A DNA stretch of 64,000 nt. It comes from Myxococcales bacterium. GTDB taxonomy: Bacteria > Myxococcota_A > Polyangia > Polyangiales > JADJMO01. Position numbers and translations under genes: made by a program. Of the stretch, positions 51,459-61,918 are shown one piece after another. The notes under the pieces were generated by a model. That model ran no database searches and was not told the origin of the DNA. It saw nothing but the letters and a program-made list of their open reading frames with translations. Where the stretch lies: contig JADJMO010000010.1 in the NCBI GenBank assembly GCA_016709545.1, positions 124,001 to 188,000 of the forward strand. The letters are read 5' to 3'. The stretch's first letter is position 1. The number at the start of each line of letters is the position of its first letter.

Positions 51459-52334
51459 ATGAACTCCGTGCCCCCGCCAAGCCACCTGCCGGGTGAGCTG
51501 CTCGATGGCCGCTATCACCTCGGCGAGGTGGTCGGGCGCGGCGGCCACGGCGTCGTCTACCGGGCCCGCGACGAGCAGGGCCAGCGCGACGTCGCGATCA
51601 AGTTCCTCCACCCGGAGTTCGCGACCGACCCCGAGTTCAACGTGCGCATGCTGCGCGAGGCCCAGGTCGCCGCCAAGCTGCACGGCACGGCGGCGATCGA
51701 GATCTTCGCCCTGCGCTCCGACAAGACCGGCGCCCTCTTCATCGTGATGGAGCTCCTGTCGGGCCACGATCTCGCCCACTACCTCGGCATGTGGGAAGAC
51801 CAGGGCCAGTTCTTCCCGCTCGCCGACGTGCCCTCCATCTTCGAGCCCATCGTCACCACGCTCGCCGCTGCGCACGAGCAGGGCATCGCGCACCGCGACC
51901 TCAAGCCCGGCAACATCTACGTCGAGAACGTCGACGGTCGCACCAAGGTCCGCTTGCTCGACTTCGGCCTCGCCAAGGTGATGAGCGCGAGCCCGCTCAC
52001 CCGCTCCGGCATGGTCGCTGGCTCCCCCACCTACATCGCGCCCGAGGTCTGGAAGGGCGACCCGACCAAGCTCGATCACCGCATCGACGTCTACTCGCTC
52101 GGCGCGCTCATGTTCCGCGTGATCGCCGGGCAACCGCCCTTCTCGGGCAGCCTCATCGAGCTCATGCAGGCGAGCCTCACCGCCGCGCGGCCGAGCCTGC
52201 ACGCGATCCGCAAGGAGCTCCCCGTCGAGGTCGATGCGTGGGTGCAGAAGGCGCTCGCGATCAACAAGGACCAGCGCTACCAGAACGTCCGCGACATGTG
52301 GCGCGATCTGCTCCCGCTCCTGCCCATCAAGTGA
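51459..52334 (+). CDS. Short soluble Ser/Thr protein kinase
   Basis: 291 residues, almost only a kinase domain. VVGRGGHGVVYRARDE (glycine loop), AIKFLHPEF, IAHRDLKPGNIYVENV, LLDFGLAKVM and APEVWKGDPTK are all present, so it should be active. There is no membrane helix, unlike the divergent neighbour at 49918. The two kinases are only about 45-55% alike by eye, so they are probably not recent duplicates. It overlaps a GTG of the following glycosyltransferase frame, so those two may be coupled. Confidence 0.93.
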   Translation: MNSVPPPSHLPGELLDGRYHLGEVVGRGGHGVVYRARDEQGQRDVAIKFLHPEFATDPEFNVRMLREAQVAAKLHGTAAIEIFALRSDKTGALFIVMELLSGHDLAHYLGMWEDQGQFFPLADVPSIFEPIVTTLAAAHEQGIAHRDLKPGNIYVENVDGRTKVRLLDFGLAKVMSASPLTRSGMVAGSPTYIAPEVWKGDPTKLDHRIDVYSLGALMFRVIAGQPPFSGSLIELMQASLTAARPSLHAIRKELPVEVDAWVQKALAINKDQRYQNVRDMWRDLLPLLPIK

Positions 52335-52360
52335 GCGGAAGTGAGCGGAGCGGGCGGCCG

Positions 52361-53260
52361 ATGGTGACCCTCGTCGTCACGTCGTCGTGGCCTCGGGCCG
52401 ACGATCCCATCGCGGGCACCTTCGTCCGCGCCGACGCGCGCGCGCGGGCTGCGCGGGGCGAGCGGATCATCGTGGCCGCCCCGCGTGGCGCCTCCGAGGC
52501 CACCAGGGCACCGGGGATCACCGTGGTCGACGTCCCCTGCGCCGAGCTGTTCGGCACGCCGGGGGCCGCGTTGCGCGCGCGGGCCCATCCCCTGCGGATC
52601 TACGGCTTGCTCCCCTGGTATCGGGCCATCCGCCGGCTCGTGCTGGAGCACACGCCCGATCGCGTGGTGGCGCACTGGATCGTCCCCGGCGGGCTCGTCG
52701 CGGCGCGCGCCTTCGACGGCCCCGTCGAGATCGTCGCCCACGGCGCCGACGTGCGCCTGCTCGAGGCGCTACCGTTCGGAGGCCGCCTCGTCCCGCGACG
52801 CGCCAACGTCACGCTGCGCGCCGTCTCGGAAGGCCTCGCCGCTCGCCTGCGCGCGCTCGGGACCCTCGACCCGATCGTCGAGCCGATGCCGCTCGACGAC
52901 GACGCCATCGAGCGCGCGCGGCAGCGCCCGTTCACGTTCACCGCGGGCCGACCCATCCGCGTCGTGGCCGGGCGCCTGATCGCCGCCAAGCGCATCGAGC
53001 GCGCCATCGACCGCACCGCGGCTCTCGGCGGCACCCTCGTGCTCGTCGGAGACGGGCCGTCCCGCGCGGCGCTCGTCGCCGAGGCCGGGCAGCGTCGCAT
53101 CCCGCTCCTCACGACCGGCGCCGTTCGCCACGAGGACGCGCTCCGCATGCTGGCCGGTGCGGACGAGGTCATCGCCCCGCTGTCGGTCGGAGAGGGCGCG
53201 CCCACCGTGGTGCGCGAGGCGCGCGCCCTCGGCGTGAAGGTGACCGTCCTGCGTTCGTGA
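52361..53260 (+). CDS. Glycosyltransferase, GT4-like
   Basis: 299 residues (ATG 52361; in-frame GTG 52331 overlapping the kinase stop is an alternative). It is a GT-B fold: amino half with MVTLVVTSSWPRADDPIAG, DRVVAHWIVPGGLVAARAF and VEIVAHGADVRLLEAL, carboxyl half with IRVVAGRLIAAKRIERAID and a nucleotide-sugar-binding end LAGADEVIAPLSVGEGAPTVV with the conserved E-x7-E-like pattern. It would transfer a sugar from an NDP-sugar to a lipid or polysaccharide. The acceptor is unknown. Confidence 0.78.
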   Translation: MVTLVVTSSWPRADDPIAGTFVRADARARAARGERIIVAAPRGASEATRAPGITVVDVPCAELFGTPGAALRARAHPLRIYGLLPWYRAIRRLVLEHTPDRVVAHWIVPGGLVAARAFDGPVEIVAHGADVRLLEALPFGGRLVPRRANVTLRAVSEGLAARLRALGTLDPIVEPMPLDDDAIERARQRPFTFTAGRPIRVVAGRLIAAKRIERAIDRTAALGGTLVLVGDGPSRAALVAEAGQRRIPLLTTGAVRHEDALRMLAGADEVIAPLSVGEGAPTVVREARALGVKVTVLRS

Positions 53261-53270
53261 GTCAGGCCAC

Positions 53271-53687
53271 TCAGTCGAGGCGACGGGCGGCCTTCTTCTC
53301 GGAGTTGCGCCGCTTGGCCTCCACGCGCCGCGCCTTGCTCGCCTTGCTCGGCTTGCGCGCGATGCGCTTCTTCGGGCGCACGAGCGCCGTGCGCACCAGC
53401 GAGGCGATACGGTCGCGCGCGGCGGCCAGGTTGCGCACCTGGTCGCGGTACTCCTGGCTGACGATCACGATGCGGCCCTCGGCGTCGAGCCGCACGCCGT
53501 CGAGCGCGCGCAGGCGGGCGCGCGCGCCCTCGTCGAGCCCTGCCCACTTCTCGAAGTCGAAGCGCAGGTCGACCTTGCTCGCGACCTTGTTCACGTTCTG
53601 ACCGCCAGGACCCGAAGCGCGCACGGCGGTCCAGGCGAGCAGCGTCGCCGGTACGACGAGATCGTCGCGGATGGTCAGGTCGTCCAT
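53271..53687 (-). CDS. arfB: Alternative ribosome-rescue factor / peptidyl-tRNA hydrolase ArfB
   Basis: 138 residues. The class I release-factor GGQ motif is ASGPGGQNVNKVASKV (about 25-40), followed by the typical LRFDFEKWAGL and VIVSQEYRDQVRNLAAA, then the basic tail PKKRIARKPSKASKARRVEAKR that enters the mRNA channel. It frees stalled ribosomes on mRNAs without a stop codon. ATG 53687. It lies 59 bases downstream of rsmA on the same strand, so both may share a transcript. Confidence 0.93.
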   Translation of the reverse strand: MDDLTIRDDLVVPATLLAWTAVRASGPGGQNVNKVASKVDLRFDFEKWAGLDEGARARLRALDGVRLDAEGRIVIVSQEYRDQVRNLAAARDRIASLVRTALVRPKKRIARKPSKASKARRVEAKRRNSEKKAARRLD

Positions 53688-53746
53688 GATGGCAGCTCCG
53701 AGAGGCGGCGGAGTGTGCCGCACGATCGTCGATCGCGCCACCTCGG

Positions 53747-54580
53747 TCAGGACTTGCGGCCGGGTACCACCGCGGCGAGCGCCGCGAACTCCTCGATGCT
53801 CAGGGTCTCCCCGCGCCGACCCAGATCGATGCCGGTGGCCGCGAACACCTCGGCGGGCGCGACGCGACCGAGGGCGTTGCGCAGCGTCTTGCGCCGGGAC
53901 CCGAACGCCGCGTGCACCACCGCCCGGAACGCGCTCGTCTCGAGCGCCCGCCGCTGCGCGAGGGGGGTCAGCACCACGACCGCGCTCTCGACCTGCGGGG
54001 CCGGGTGGAAGCACCCCGCCGACACCACGAACGCGCGCTCGACCGAGAACGCCGCCTGCACGAACACCGAGAGCTGCCCCCACGCCTCGCCGTCGACCAC
54101 CGAGGCGAGCCGGTCGGCGACCTCGCGCTGGACCATGAACACGGCGCGCGAGAGGCCCGGCAGGTCGGTCGCGAGCTCGATGAGCCGTCCGGTGATCTGG
54201 TAGGGCAGGTTGCCGGCGAGCACGCCGCCGTCCCGGAACAGGGCGGCGTAGTCGACCTGCGCGGCGTCCGCCTCGACCAGCGTGAGGCGCCCCTCCTCGA
54301 GCTCCGCCGAGAGCTCCTTGCGCAGCACGGGCAGCATGTCGCGGTCGCGCTCGATGGCGGTCACCCGGGCGCCGCGGTCGAGGAGCGCCTGCGTGAGGGT
54401 GCCGAGGCCGGCGCCGATCTCGACCACGTGGGTGCCCAGCCCGGGGGCGCACAGCTCGGGGACACACAGCGCGGCGATGCGCGCGACGATGGGCTCCGCG
54501 ACCAGGAAGTTCTGGCCGAACGAGCGCTTGGGACGGAGGCCGTGGCGAGCCAGCACCGTCCGCGGATCGGTGAAGCTCAT
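53747..54580 (-). CDS. rsmA: 16S rRNA dimethyladenosine transferase RsmA (KsgA)
   Basis: 277 residues. SAM-binding motif VVEIGAGLGTLTQALL (about 52-67) and catalytic NLPYQI (about 123-128) are intact; LRPKRSFGQNFLVAEP is the standard start. It dimethylates A1518 and A1519 of 16S rRNA late in small-subunit assembly. The ATG overlaps the stop of the DUF58 gene (ATGA at 54577-54580), an unusual partner for rsmA. Confidence 0.95.
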   Translation of the reverse strand: MSFTDPRTVLARHGLRPKRSFGQNFLVAEPIVARIAALCVPELCAPGLGTHVVEIGAGLGTLTQALLDRGARVTAIERDRDMLPVLRKELSAELEEGRLTLVEADAAQVDYAALFRDGGVLAGNLPYQITGRLIELATDLPGLSRAVFMVQREVADRLASVVDGEAWGQLSVFVQAAFSVERAFVVSAGCFHPAPQVESAVVVLTPLAQRRALETSAFRAVVHAAFGSRRKTLRNALGRVAPAEVFAATGIDLGRRGETLSIEEFAALAAVVPGRKS

Positions 54581-56174
54581 GGCGTCGGTTCGCCCACGGG
54601 CTCGGCCACGTCCTCGTAGCGATGTGGGGCGCGCGGGCCGAGCGTGTAGGGCTCGAGCACCCGCGCCCCCGTCTCGCGCGCGAGGTTGGCGTTCGAGCGC
54701 TTGCGCGCCTCGCGGAGCTCGATCTCGAGGGCGTCGTGCACCGCCGTGCCATGGGCCGTGGGCTCGAGCCCGATGCGCGCGTCGACCGCCGCCCAGCGCA
54801 CGCGGACCCCGCGGCGTCGGACGAGCGCGACGGCGTCGCGGAGCTCGGCGGGCACGCTCGTGGGCGTGGGCGCGACCACCACGACGTCGGTCGGTCGCGG
54901 GCGCACCCGGTGGATGCGGTGGAGCGCGTCGGCGACCCCCATCGGCGCGAGGTTGCCGCTGTCACGACCGGGGACGTCGAGCCCGAAGCTCGCCGCGTAG
55001 TGGCGCACCGTGCGGTCGCGCACCTCGTTGGTCTGCGAGGCGCGGGGGGCCGGCTGCTGGAACGGCGCCCGCGCGCGCAGGGTCTCGAGCCGCGCGAGCA
55101 GGCGATCGATGTCCCCACGCGGCAGGTCGGCGAGGCCCGCCGAGTCGAGCGGCCGCGCGTGCTCGATGCAGAGGCGCAGGAGATCGTCGATGGGCATGCC
55201 GCAGCGATCGGCGCCCAGCGTGTCGACCGCGTCGAGCCAGATCGCCGCGAGCCGATCGAGCCCCTCGCCCCCGCGCGCCGGCTCGCTGAACGCGACCACG
55301 TGGTCGGTGACCAGCGCGACGCCGACGGCCGCGCCGTGGCGCGCGCGCTCGACGACGAAGCCCGAGGCCACGTCGATCGCGCGATCGCCCGGCGACTCAC
55401 CGACCGGGCCGACGAAGGCCTCGGCCGAGACGTCGACGATCACCCACACCACGTCGCGCTCCTCGACGTCGAGCTCGCGCACCATCAGTCGACCGCGGCG
55501 GCTCGAGGCCTTCCACGCGATCTTGCGGAACGAGTCGCCAGGAGCGATGTCGCGGATCTCGCGGATCTCGGTGCCCTCGCCGCGCCGGTTCTTGGGCCGG
55601 CCGACGGCGGGATCGGCGCGCATGCGGCCGCCGCGCGGCGGCATGATCCCGCTCGCGATCGCGCGCGGGACGACCTCGATGCCGAGCACGTTGGCGAACG
55701 TGAGCGGCACCTCGAAGGCCGCGCCGACGCCGCTGGCTCCGAGCGCGAGGCCGTGCAGACCGTGGCGCCCGACCCGCCGTCCGGTGACCTCGACCTCGAT
55801 GCGCGCGAAGCCCCCCGGCAGCACGTCGAGCTCGGTGGGCCGCACCTCGGCGCGGAGCCCCTCGCTCGCCACCGCGCGCAGCGCGTCGACGTGGACGATG
55901 CGGTCGCTGCGGTTGCGCAGCTCGGCCACGAACGTGCGGGTGCCACCCACCCCGATGCGCGCGCGGCGGCTCTGCTCCCGCCACACCATCTCGAATCCCG
56001 CGCGGCGGGCCCGGGCGACGTCACCGCGCGTGGACGCTCGGCCCCACGCCACGGCGGCCAGCAGCGCGCCGCTCGCGAGCGCCGCCTCGGGGCTCCCCGA
56101 GGCGATGGCGACGACGGCGAGGGCCACGCCCGTGATGGCGGTGGCGATCGTCGCGCGACGCGGGTTGGTGTGCA

Positions 56175-56175
<1 letters not shown>
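54577..56175 (-). CDS. DUF58-domain protein
   Basis: 532 residues. Two amino-terminal membrane helices (TIATAITGVALAVVAIA and ALASGALLAAVAW) lead to a beta-rich region and the DUF58 core: EGTEIREIRDIAPGDSFRKI then AWKASSRRGRLMVRELD, and VVWVIVDVSAEA, a von Willebrand A-like metal site (DVS). DUF58 proteins work with MoxR ATPases and are thought to be envelope-protein chaperones. It starts in the stop of moxR (TGATG, base 56175 shared). Confidence 0.87.
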
Positions 56176-57139
<964 letters not shown>

Positions 57140-57143
<4 letters not shown>

Positions 57144-58465
57144 CGGGAGGCCCGGAGGCTACCAGCAACCGGCGCGAGCACGCGACCCAAGAGGCGGACC
57201 TCGGCGGCCGAGGCCTTCCAGGAGTCGGTGGCCATGCCGGCGGAGGCGCGCCGCAGGCGCTCGTAGGCGGCCACCGCCCGCTTGACCTCGCGGTCCTCGA
57301 GCTTGGCCTCCTTGGCGAGCGTGGTCAGCGCGGCCGGTCGCTCCTGGCTCGCCAGGTCTTCGCGGGCGACGATCGCGGCCTCGAGCCCCTCGAGCAGGGT
57401 CTGCAGGCCCTTGGTGGTGAGCGGCGGCTCGCGGGAGAACCAGCGCTTCTTGCCGAACAGCGGCTCGACGCGCGGATCGGCCTCGCCGAACCCCACCCGC
57501 TCCGCGTCGGGATCGGCGCCCGCGTAGCGCGCGCGGGGGATGCGCTGTCGCGAGCCGGCGCGCAGCGTGACCCAGATGGCCGCCGCGAGGGCGATGCCGA
57601 GGGCGACGATGCGCGCCGCCGTCTTCTCGAAGCCGCCGCGGCGCACCGAGTCGAGCGCGCCGAGCAGACCGCGGAACCGATCGCGGATCGAGCCGCGCAG
57701 ACCGCCGCCGAGGCTGCCGCGCTCCTTGAAGCGGTCGTGCAGGATGTGGAGGCGCGCCTCGCGTTTGTGCTCGCCCGCGCCCTCGAGCAGGTAGACGACG
57801 AGGTTCTTTGCGACCGCGCGGTTGCCCGGAAAGCGGATCATCGAGTCGATGAACGCCGAAGGATCGCCCATCGCCACCAGGCGCCCCTCGCCGACCTGCC
57901 CCGCGAGCGCGACGTCCGGGCCCACGTCTCCGCCCTGGATCGGGATGCGCAGCAGCGACGAGAGATCGGGGTGCCGCACGGTGGTCGGGTGGTTGAGGAT
58001 CAACTTGCCGACGTCCGCGACGATCGGGTGACCCGACGCGGGCACCGCCACGGGCAGCTGCGGGTTGCCGTGCAACATCTCGAGCGGACTCGCCGGCGAA
58101 GGCCCCCGCTGGATGCGGAAGCGATCGAGCAGGCGATCGCCGTCGCCGAAGTCGTCGACGACCGCGACACGCCCTCCACCGCGCATGAACGCCGAGAGCT
58201 CGTCGAGATCGTAGGCACCCTGCGGGTGGATCAGCAGGATCCCGTCGGTCGGCCCGAGCTTCTCGTAGTCGAGTTCGTCGGTCACGTCGACGCGCGACGG
58301 CCCGAGCTCTTCACGCGCGATCTCGACGAGTTTGCTGCAGCTCTCCCAGTTCTGTCCGTTCGGATCGAAGGGAGCTGCACGCACGGGTGCAGCCGCTATC
58401 GACGAGAGGGCCCATACGACCCCTCCCTGCACGATACGGCTGCGCAGTACCCCGACCCGACCCAT
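57140..58465 (-). CDS. DUF4350-domain exported/membrane protein
   Basis: 441 residues. A signal peptide (VVWALSSIAAAPVRAAP) is followed by a DUF4350 domain: GILLIHPQGAYDLDELSAFMRGGGRVAVVDDFGDG and LVAMGDPSAFIDSMIRF. A membrane helix (TAARIVALGIALAAAIWVTL, about 290-309) then leads to a cytoplasmic helical tail. DUF4350 genes commonly stand next to moxR and DUF58 genes, as here. ATG 58465 has AGGAG six bases ahead. It is the first gene of the coupled set. Confidence 0.84.
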
Positions 58466-58489
58466 CCCTACTCCTGTACCTCGTGCAAC

Positions 58490-58517
58490 TTGACCGGCAT
58501 ACCCCCATTGCTATTGT
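58490..58517 (+). promoter_or_regulatory. Possible promoter for the small protein gene
   Basis: TTGACC (58490-58495) and TATTGT (58512-58517) are 16 bases apart. The transcript would start about 80 bases before ATG 58606. The DUF4350 gene is divergent from this point. Confidence 0.4.
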
Positions 58518-58605
58518 CTTCGTGAGGATCGTTTCGCTCCCTCACGCCGAACCGATTTCAGAAGACGATCGAGCCCTGGGCAGGTTCCGAGGAGATTCGC
58601 GGGCC

Positions 58606-58779
58606 ATGCTTCCTCCGTTCATCATCGAGCAGATTCGCAAGCGAGAAGAGGAGGCCCGACATCGGTCGGAGCAGCCCCGCCTCGAGTTGCCGCTGCCGAT
58701 GCCTCCACCGCGGGTGCGGCGAGAGCTGGACGACGAGAGTGAGCGTGGCGTCGTGATCGTCGACCTCGGCTCGAGCTGA
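58606..58779 (+). CDS. Small charged protein, unknown function
   Basis: 57 residues: MLPPFIIEQIRKREEEARHR then LELPLPMPPPRVRRELDDE and an end VVIVDLGSS. A charged amphipathic helix is followed by a Pro-rich hinge and an acidic tail. A GAGGAG site is 12 bases ahead of ATG 58606. Short proteins with this LPPFIIEQIR start and LELPLPMP middle are common in myxobacteria-type genomes in my recollection, but I know no function. There is no signal peptide. Confidence 0.62.
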   Translation: MLPPFIIEQIRKREEEARHRSEQPRLELPLPMPPPRVRRELDDESERGVVIVDLGSS

Positions 58780-58884
58780 CGCGGCGTAGGGCTCGGTCGC
58801 TGGCCGAGCTCGGTGTGGCTGGCCGAACCTGGTCAGGCTGCGTTTTCGGCTAGCTCGACCGTCGGTCCAGCGTAGACTCGACGC

Positions 58885-60423
58885 ATGCGCAAAGCCTTCG
58901 CCGCCGGCATTTCCTTCGTCGCTCTGCTCGTTCCCACGTGGGCCTCGGCCCAGACCCTCGCCACCGGCGCGCCGAAGGACACCTTCGACGTGGCGACCCA
59001 CGTCAGCGGCCTGACCCAGCCCACCGACTTCCGCTTCCTCCCGGATGGACGCATCGTCATCATCCAGAAGGGCGGCCAGGTGCGCGTGCGTCGAACGGAC
59101 GGCACGATCGCCAACGCGGGCACCTTCCCGGTCGACACCGAGTCGGAGAAGGGTGGCCTCGGCGTCGAGGTCCACCCGAACTTTGCGACCAACAAGACCC
59201 TCTTCTTCTACTACAGCCTCGCGAGCGGCTCGGGCGGCACCGACCTCGATCGCCACCGCGTCGTGTCGATCGCCCTGAAGGACGACAACACGCTCGACAT
59301 GACGACCGAGAAGGTCCTGGTCAAGGACATCCGGGGCCCGGCGAACCACGACGGCGGCGCCCTCAACGTCCTCGGCGACAAGCTCTTCATCGGTACGGGA
59401 GACACCGGCTGCAACTCGGGCAAGCCGCCCGGCGCCGCCAACGCGTCCAACTACTTCGGCACCTGCCTCACCAACGGCAACGGCAAGGTCCTGCGCGTCA
59501 ACCTCGACGGCACGATCCCGACCGACAACCCGCTGTCGTCGCTCACGGCCGTCGTGGCGTGCGGCGCCTCGTGCGGCACCGTCCCCGTCGCCACCACGAC
59601 CGGCGCTCCCCGCAAGGACATCTACGCCTGGGGCTTCCGCAACGCCTTCCGGCTGTGGGGCGACCCGGTGACCGGCAACGTCTGGGTCGGCGACGTCGGC
59701 GAGGTCACGTGGGAAGACATCACCGTCGTCAAGAAGGGCCAGCACCACGGCTGGCCGTGGCGTGAAGGCGCCGAGGGCGACCCGATCGCCAAGTGTCAGG
59801 ACTTCACGCCCGACAAGAGCAACTGCGTCGACCCCACGTATGCCTGCAAGCACCCCGAGTGCAGCGCCATCACCGGCGGCCAGATCGTCGATTCGTGCGA
59901 CTGGCCGACGACGTTCCGCGGCCTGTACTTCTTCGCCGACTACGGCGCGGGGCAGATCTGGACGCTGCAGCCGAACGCCGCGCGGGACGGCGTGGTCGCC
60001 GGCAGCCGTAAGAACTTCGCGACCGCGAACGGCATCGTCGCCATCCACACCGGCAACGATCGCGCGCTCTATGCGCTCTCGCTCAATGGCGCGCTGTATC
60101 GCTTCTCCGTGAAGGCGCCGGTCACCTGCACCACCCCCGACGCCGGTCCCGCCGACACGGGCCCGGCCGATACGGGTGTCCCGCCGACGGACGGCGGCGT
60201 CACCGACACCGGCACGACTCCGAGCGACGGTTCGGTGTCGGACACGGGCAGCGCGGCCGACGGTGGGACGACGGACGACAGCGGCGTGGCGCCGGGCACC
60301 GACGACTCGGGAGGTTGCGGCTGCCAGACCCCAGGCACCAGCGACACGTCGCGTCACGCCGGTCTGGCGTTGCTCGGTGTCGGCGCCCTGATCGCGCGTC
60401 GCCGTCGCTCGAAGGCGCGCTGA
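58885..60423 (+). CDS. PQQ-dependent sugar dehydrogenase-like protein with MYXO-CTERM tail
   Basis: 512 residues. Signal peptide (VALLVPTWASAQ), then a six-bladed beta-propeller of the soluble glucose/sorbosone dehydrogenase family: LTQPTDFRFLPDGRIVIIQKGG, GLGVEVHPNF, GPANHDGGALNVLG, GDTGCNSG, YAWGFRNAFRLWGD, VWVGDVGEVTWEDI. Asp/Thr/Gly-rich linker 430-475. The end GGCGCQTPG, a hydrophobic helix and ARRRRSKAR match MYXO-CTERM, the sorting signal that is cleaved and lipid-attached at the cell surface. It should oxidise an aldose or similar outside the cell with PQQ; the substrate is open. Confidence 0.86.
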   Translation: MRKAFAAGISFVALLVPTWASAQTLATGAPKDTFDVATHVSGLTQPTDFRFLPDGRIVIIQKGGQVRVRRTDGTIANAGTFPVDTESEKGGLGVEVHPNFATNKTLFFYYSLASGSGGTDLDRHRVVSIALKDDNTLDMTTEKVLVKDIRGPANHDGGALNVLGDKLFIGTGDTGCNSGKPPGAANASNYFGTCLTNGNGKVLRVNLDGTIPTDNPLSSLTAVVACGASCGTVPVATTTGAPRKDIYAWGFRNAFRLWGDPVTGNVWVGDVGEVTWEDITVVKKGQHHGWPWREGAEGDPIAKCQDFTPDKSNCVDPTYACKHPECSAITGGQIVDSCDWPTTFRGLYFFADYGAGQIWTLQPNAARDGVVAGSRKNFATANGIVAIHTGNDRALYALSLNGALYRFSVKAPVTCTTPDAGPADTGPADTGVPPTDGGVTDTGTTPSDGSVSDTGSAADGGTTDDSGVAPGTDDSGGCGCQTPGTSDTSRHAGLALLGVGALIARRRRSKAR

Positions 60424-60545
60424 CTCCCGAGCTGCGCGCCAGAATTTCGCGTTTTCCGGGCATGGTCTCGGCTGCCACGGGGGTGTAAGGTCCCGCCTCC
60501 GCCGGCGCGCTTTTCCCGCCGCGCGTGACTCCACGGAGATTGCCA

Positions 60546-61841
60546 ATGTCCGGAACGCCGCTCCCCAGCTTCGGCTCCCCCATCACGATGGGCGAAGGCC
60601 TGAAGCTCCAAGTCCCCGATCAGCCGATCCTCCCCTTCATCGAGGGTGACGGCACCGGCCCCGACATCTGGCGCGCGTCGGTGCGCGTGCTCGATGCCGC
60701 CGTCGAGAAGGCCTACGGGGGCAAGAAGAAGATCGCCTGGTACGAGGTCCTCGCCGGCGAGAAGGCGTTCAAGCTCACGGGCAACTGGCTCCCCGACGAG
60801 ACCATCGAGGCCTTCCGCAAGTACCTCGTCGGCATCAAGGGCCCGCTCACCACGCCGATCGGCGGTGGCATCCGCTCGCTCAACGTCGCCCTGCGCCAGA
60901 TGCTCGACCTCTACGTCTGCCTGCGCCCCGTGCGCTGGTTCAACGGCGTGCCGAGCCCGGTCAAGCGCCCCGGCGACGTCGACATGGTGATCTTCCGCGA
61001 GAACACCGAGGACATCTACGCCGGCATCGAGTTCGAGGCCGGCACCGAGGACAGCAAGAAGCTCCTCGGCTGGCTGAAGGAGACCTTCCCCGGCCAGTAC
61101 AAGAAGATCCGCTTCCCGCAGAACATCGGCCTCGGCATCAAGCCCGTGTCGAAGGACGGCGCGCAGCGCCTGATCCGCGCCGCGATCAAGTACGCCCTCC
61201 AGCACAAGCGCAAGAGCGTCACGTTCGTCCACAAGGGCAACATCATGAAGTTCACCGAAGGTGCCTTCATGAAGTGGGGCTACGAGCTCGCCGAGCGCGA
61301 GTTCGCGGACCAGGTCTACACCTGGGCAGAGTGGGAGAAGACCAAGGCCGCGAAGGGTGAAGAGGCCGCCAACGCCGAGCAGAAGGCCGAGCTCGCCAAG
61401 GGCAAGGTCCTGGTCAAGGACGCGATCGCCGACATCACGCTCCAGCAGGTCCTCACCCGCGCCAAGGAGTTCGACGTCATCGCCACGCTGAACCTCAACG
61501 GCGACTACCTCTCCGACGCGCTGGCCGCGCAGGTCGGCGGCATCGGCATCGCGCCCGGCGGCAACATCAACTACGTCACCGGTCACGCGATCTTCGAGGC
61601 GACCCACGGCACGGCGCCGAAGTACGCCGATCTCGACAAGGTCAACCCGGGCAGCGTCATCCTCTCGGGCGAGATGATGCTCCGCCACCTCGGCTGGATC
61701 GAAGCGGCCGACCTCATCATCAAGGGCATGGACGGCGCCATCCAGAGCAAGAAGGTCACCTACGACTTCGCCCGCCTCATGGAGGGCGCGACCGAGGTGT
61801 CCTGCAGCGGCTTCGGCGACAACATCATCGCCCACATGTGA
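60546..61841 (+). CDS. icd: NADP-dependent isocitrate dehydrogenase
   Basis: 431 residues (ATG 60546, GGAGA site). It converts isocitrate to 2-oxoglutarate in the TCA cycle. Landmarks: FIEGDGTGPDIWRASV, IGGGIRSLNVALRQ with the regulatory Ser near 111 (Ser113 in E. coli), FRENTEDIYAGIEFE, FVHKGNIMKFTEGAF, GTAPKYADLDKVNPGSVIL and the final SGFGDNIIAHM. The Ser in IRSLNV is the site phosphorylated by AceK, whose gene follows 77 bases downstream, so the branch-point control is encoded together. Confidence 0.96.
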   Translation: MSGTPLPSFGSPITMGEGLKLQVPDQPILPFIEGDGTGPDIWRASVRVLDAAVEKAYGGKKKIAWYEVLAGEKAFKLTGNWLPDETIEAFRKYLVGIKGPLTTPIGGGIRSLNVALRQMLDLYVCLRPVRWFNGVPSPVKRPGDVDMVIFRENTEDIYAGIEFEAGTEDSKKLLGWLKETFPGQYKKIRFPQNIGLGIKPVSKDGAQRLIRAAIKYALQHKRKSVTFVHKGNIMKFTEGAFMKWGYELAEREFADQVYTWAEWEKTKAAKGEEAANAEQKAELAKGKVLVKDAIADITLQQVLTRAKEFDVIATLNLNGDYLSDALAAQVGGIGIAPGGNINYVTGHAIFEATHGTAPKYADLDKVNPGSVILSGEMMLRHLGWIEAADLIIKGMDGAIQSKKVTYDFARLMEGATEVSCSGFGDNIIAHM

Positions 61842-61862
61842 TCGCGGCTCGCTGAGCCAGAG

Positions 61863-61905
61863 GAGGCGCGCGGGCCCACGGGGTCGCGCGCCTCTGTTCC
61901 TTTGT
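61863..61905 (+). terminator. Hairpin and T-rich tract between icd and aceK
   Basis: GAGGCGCGCG (61863-61872) pairs perfectly with CGCGCGCCTC (61885-61894); an inner CCC/GGG stem is possible in the loop. TGTTCCTTTGTT follows. It resembles a Rho-independent terminator or attenuator, which would leave aceK expressed less than icd. Confidence 0.7.
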
Positions 61906-61918
61906 TCCGGAGCACGCC

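Noticed and set aside
58858..58868. Small palindrome GACCGTCGGTC ahead of the PQQ-type dehydrogenase
   Set aside because: Too short and GC-rich to separate from chance without a second copy.
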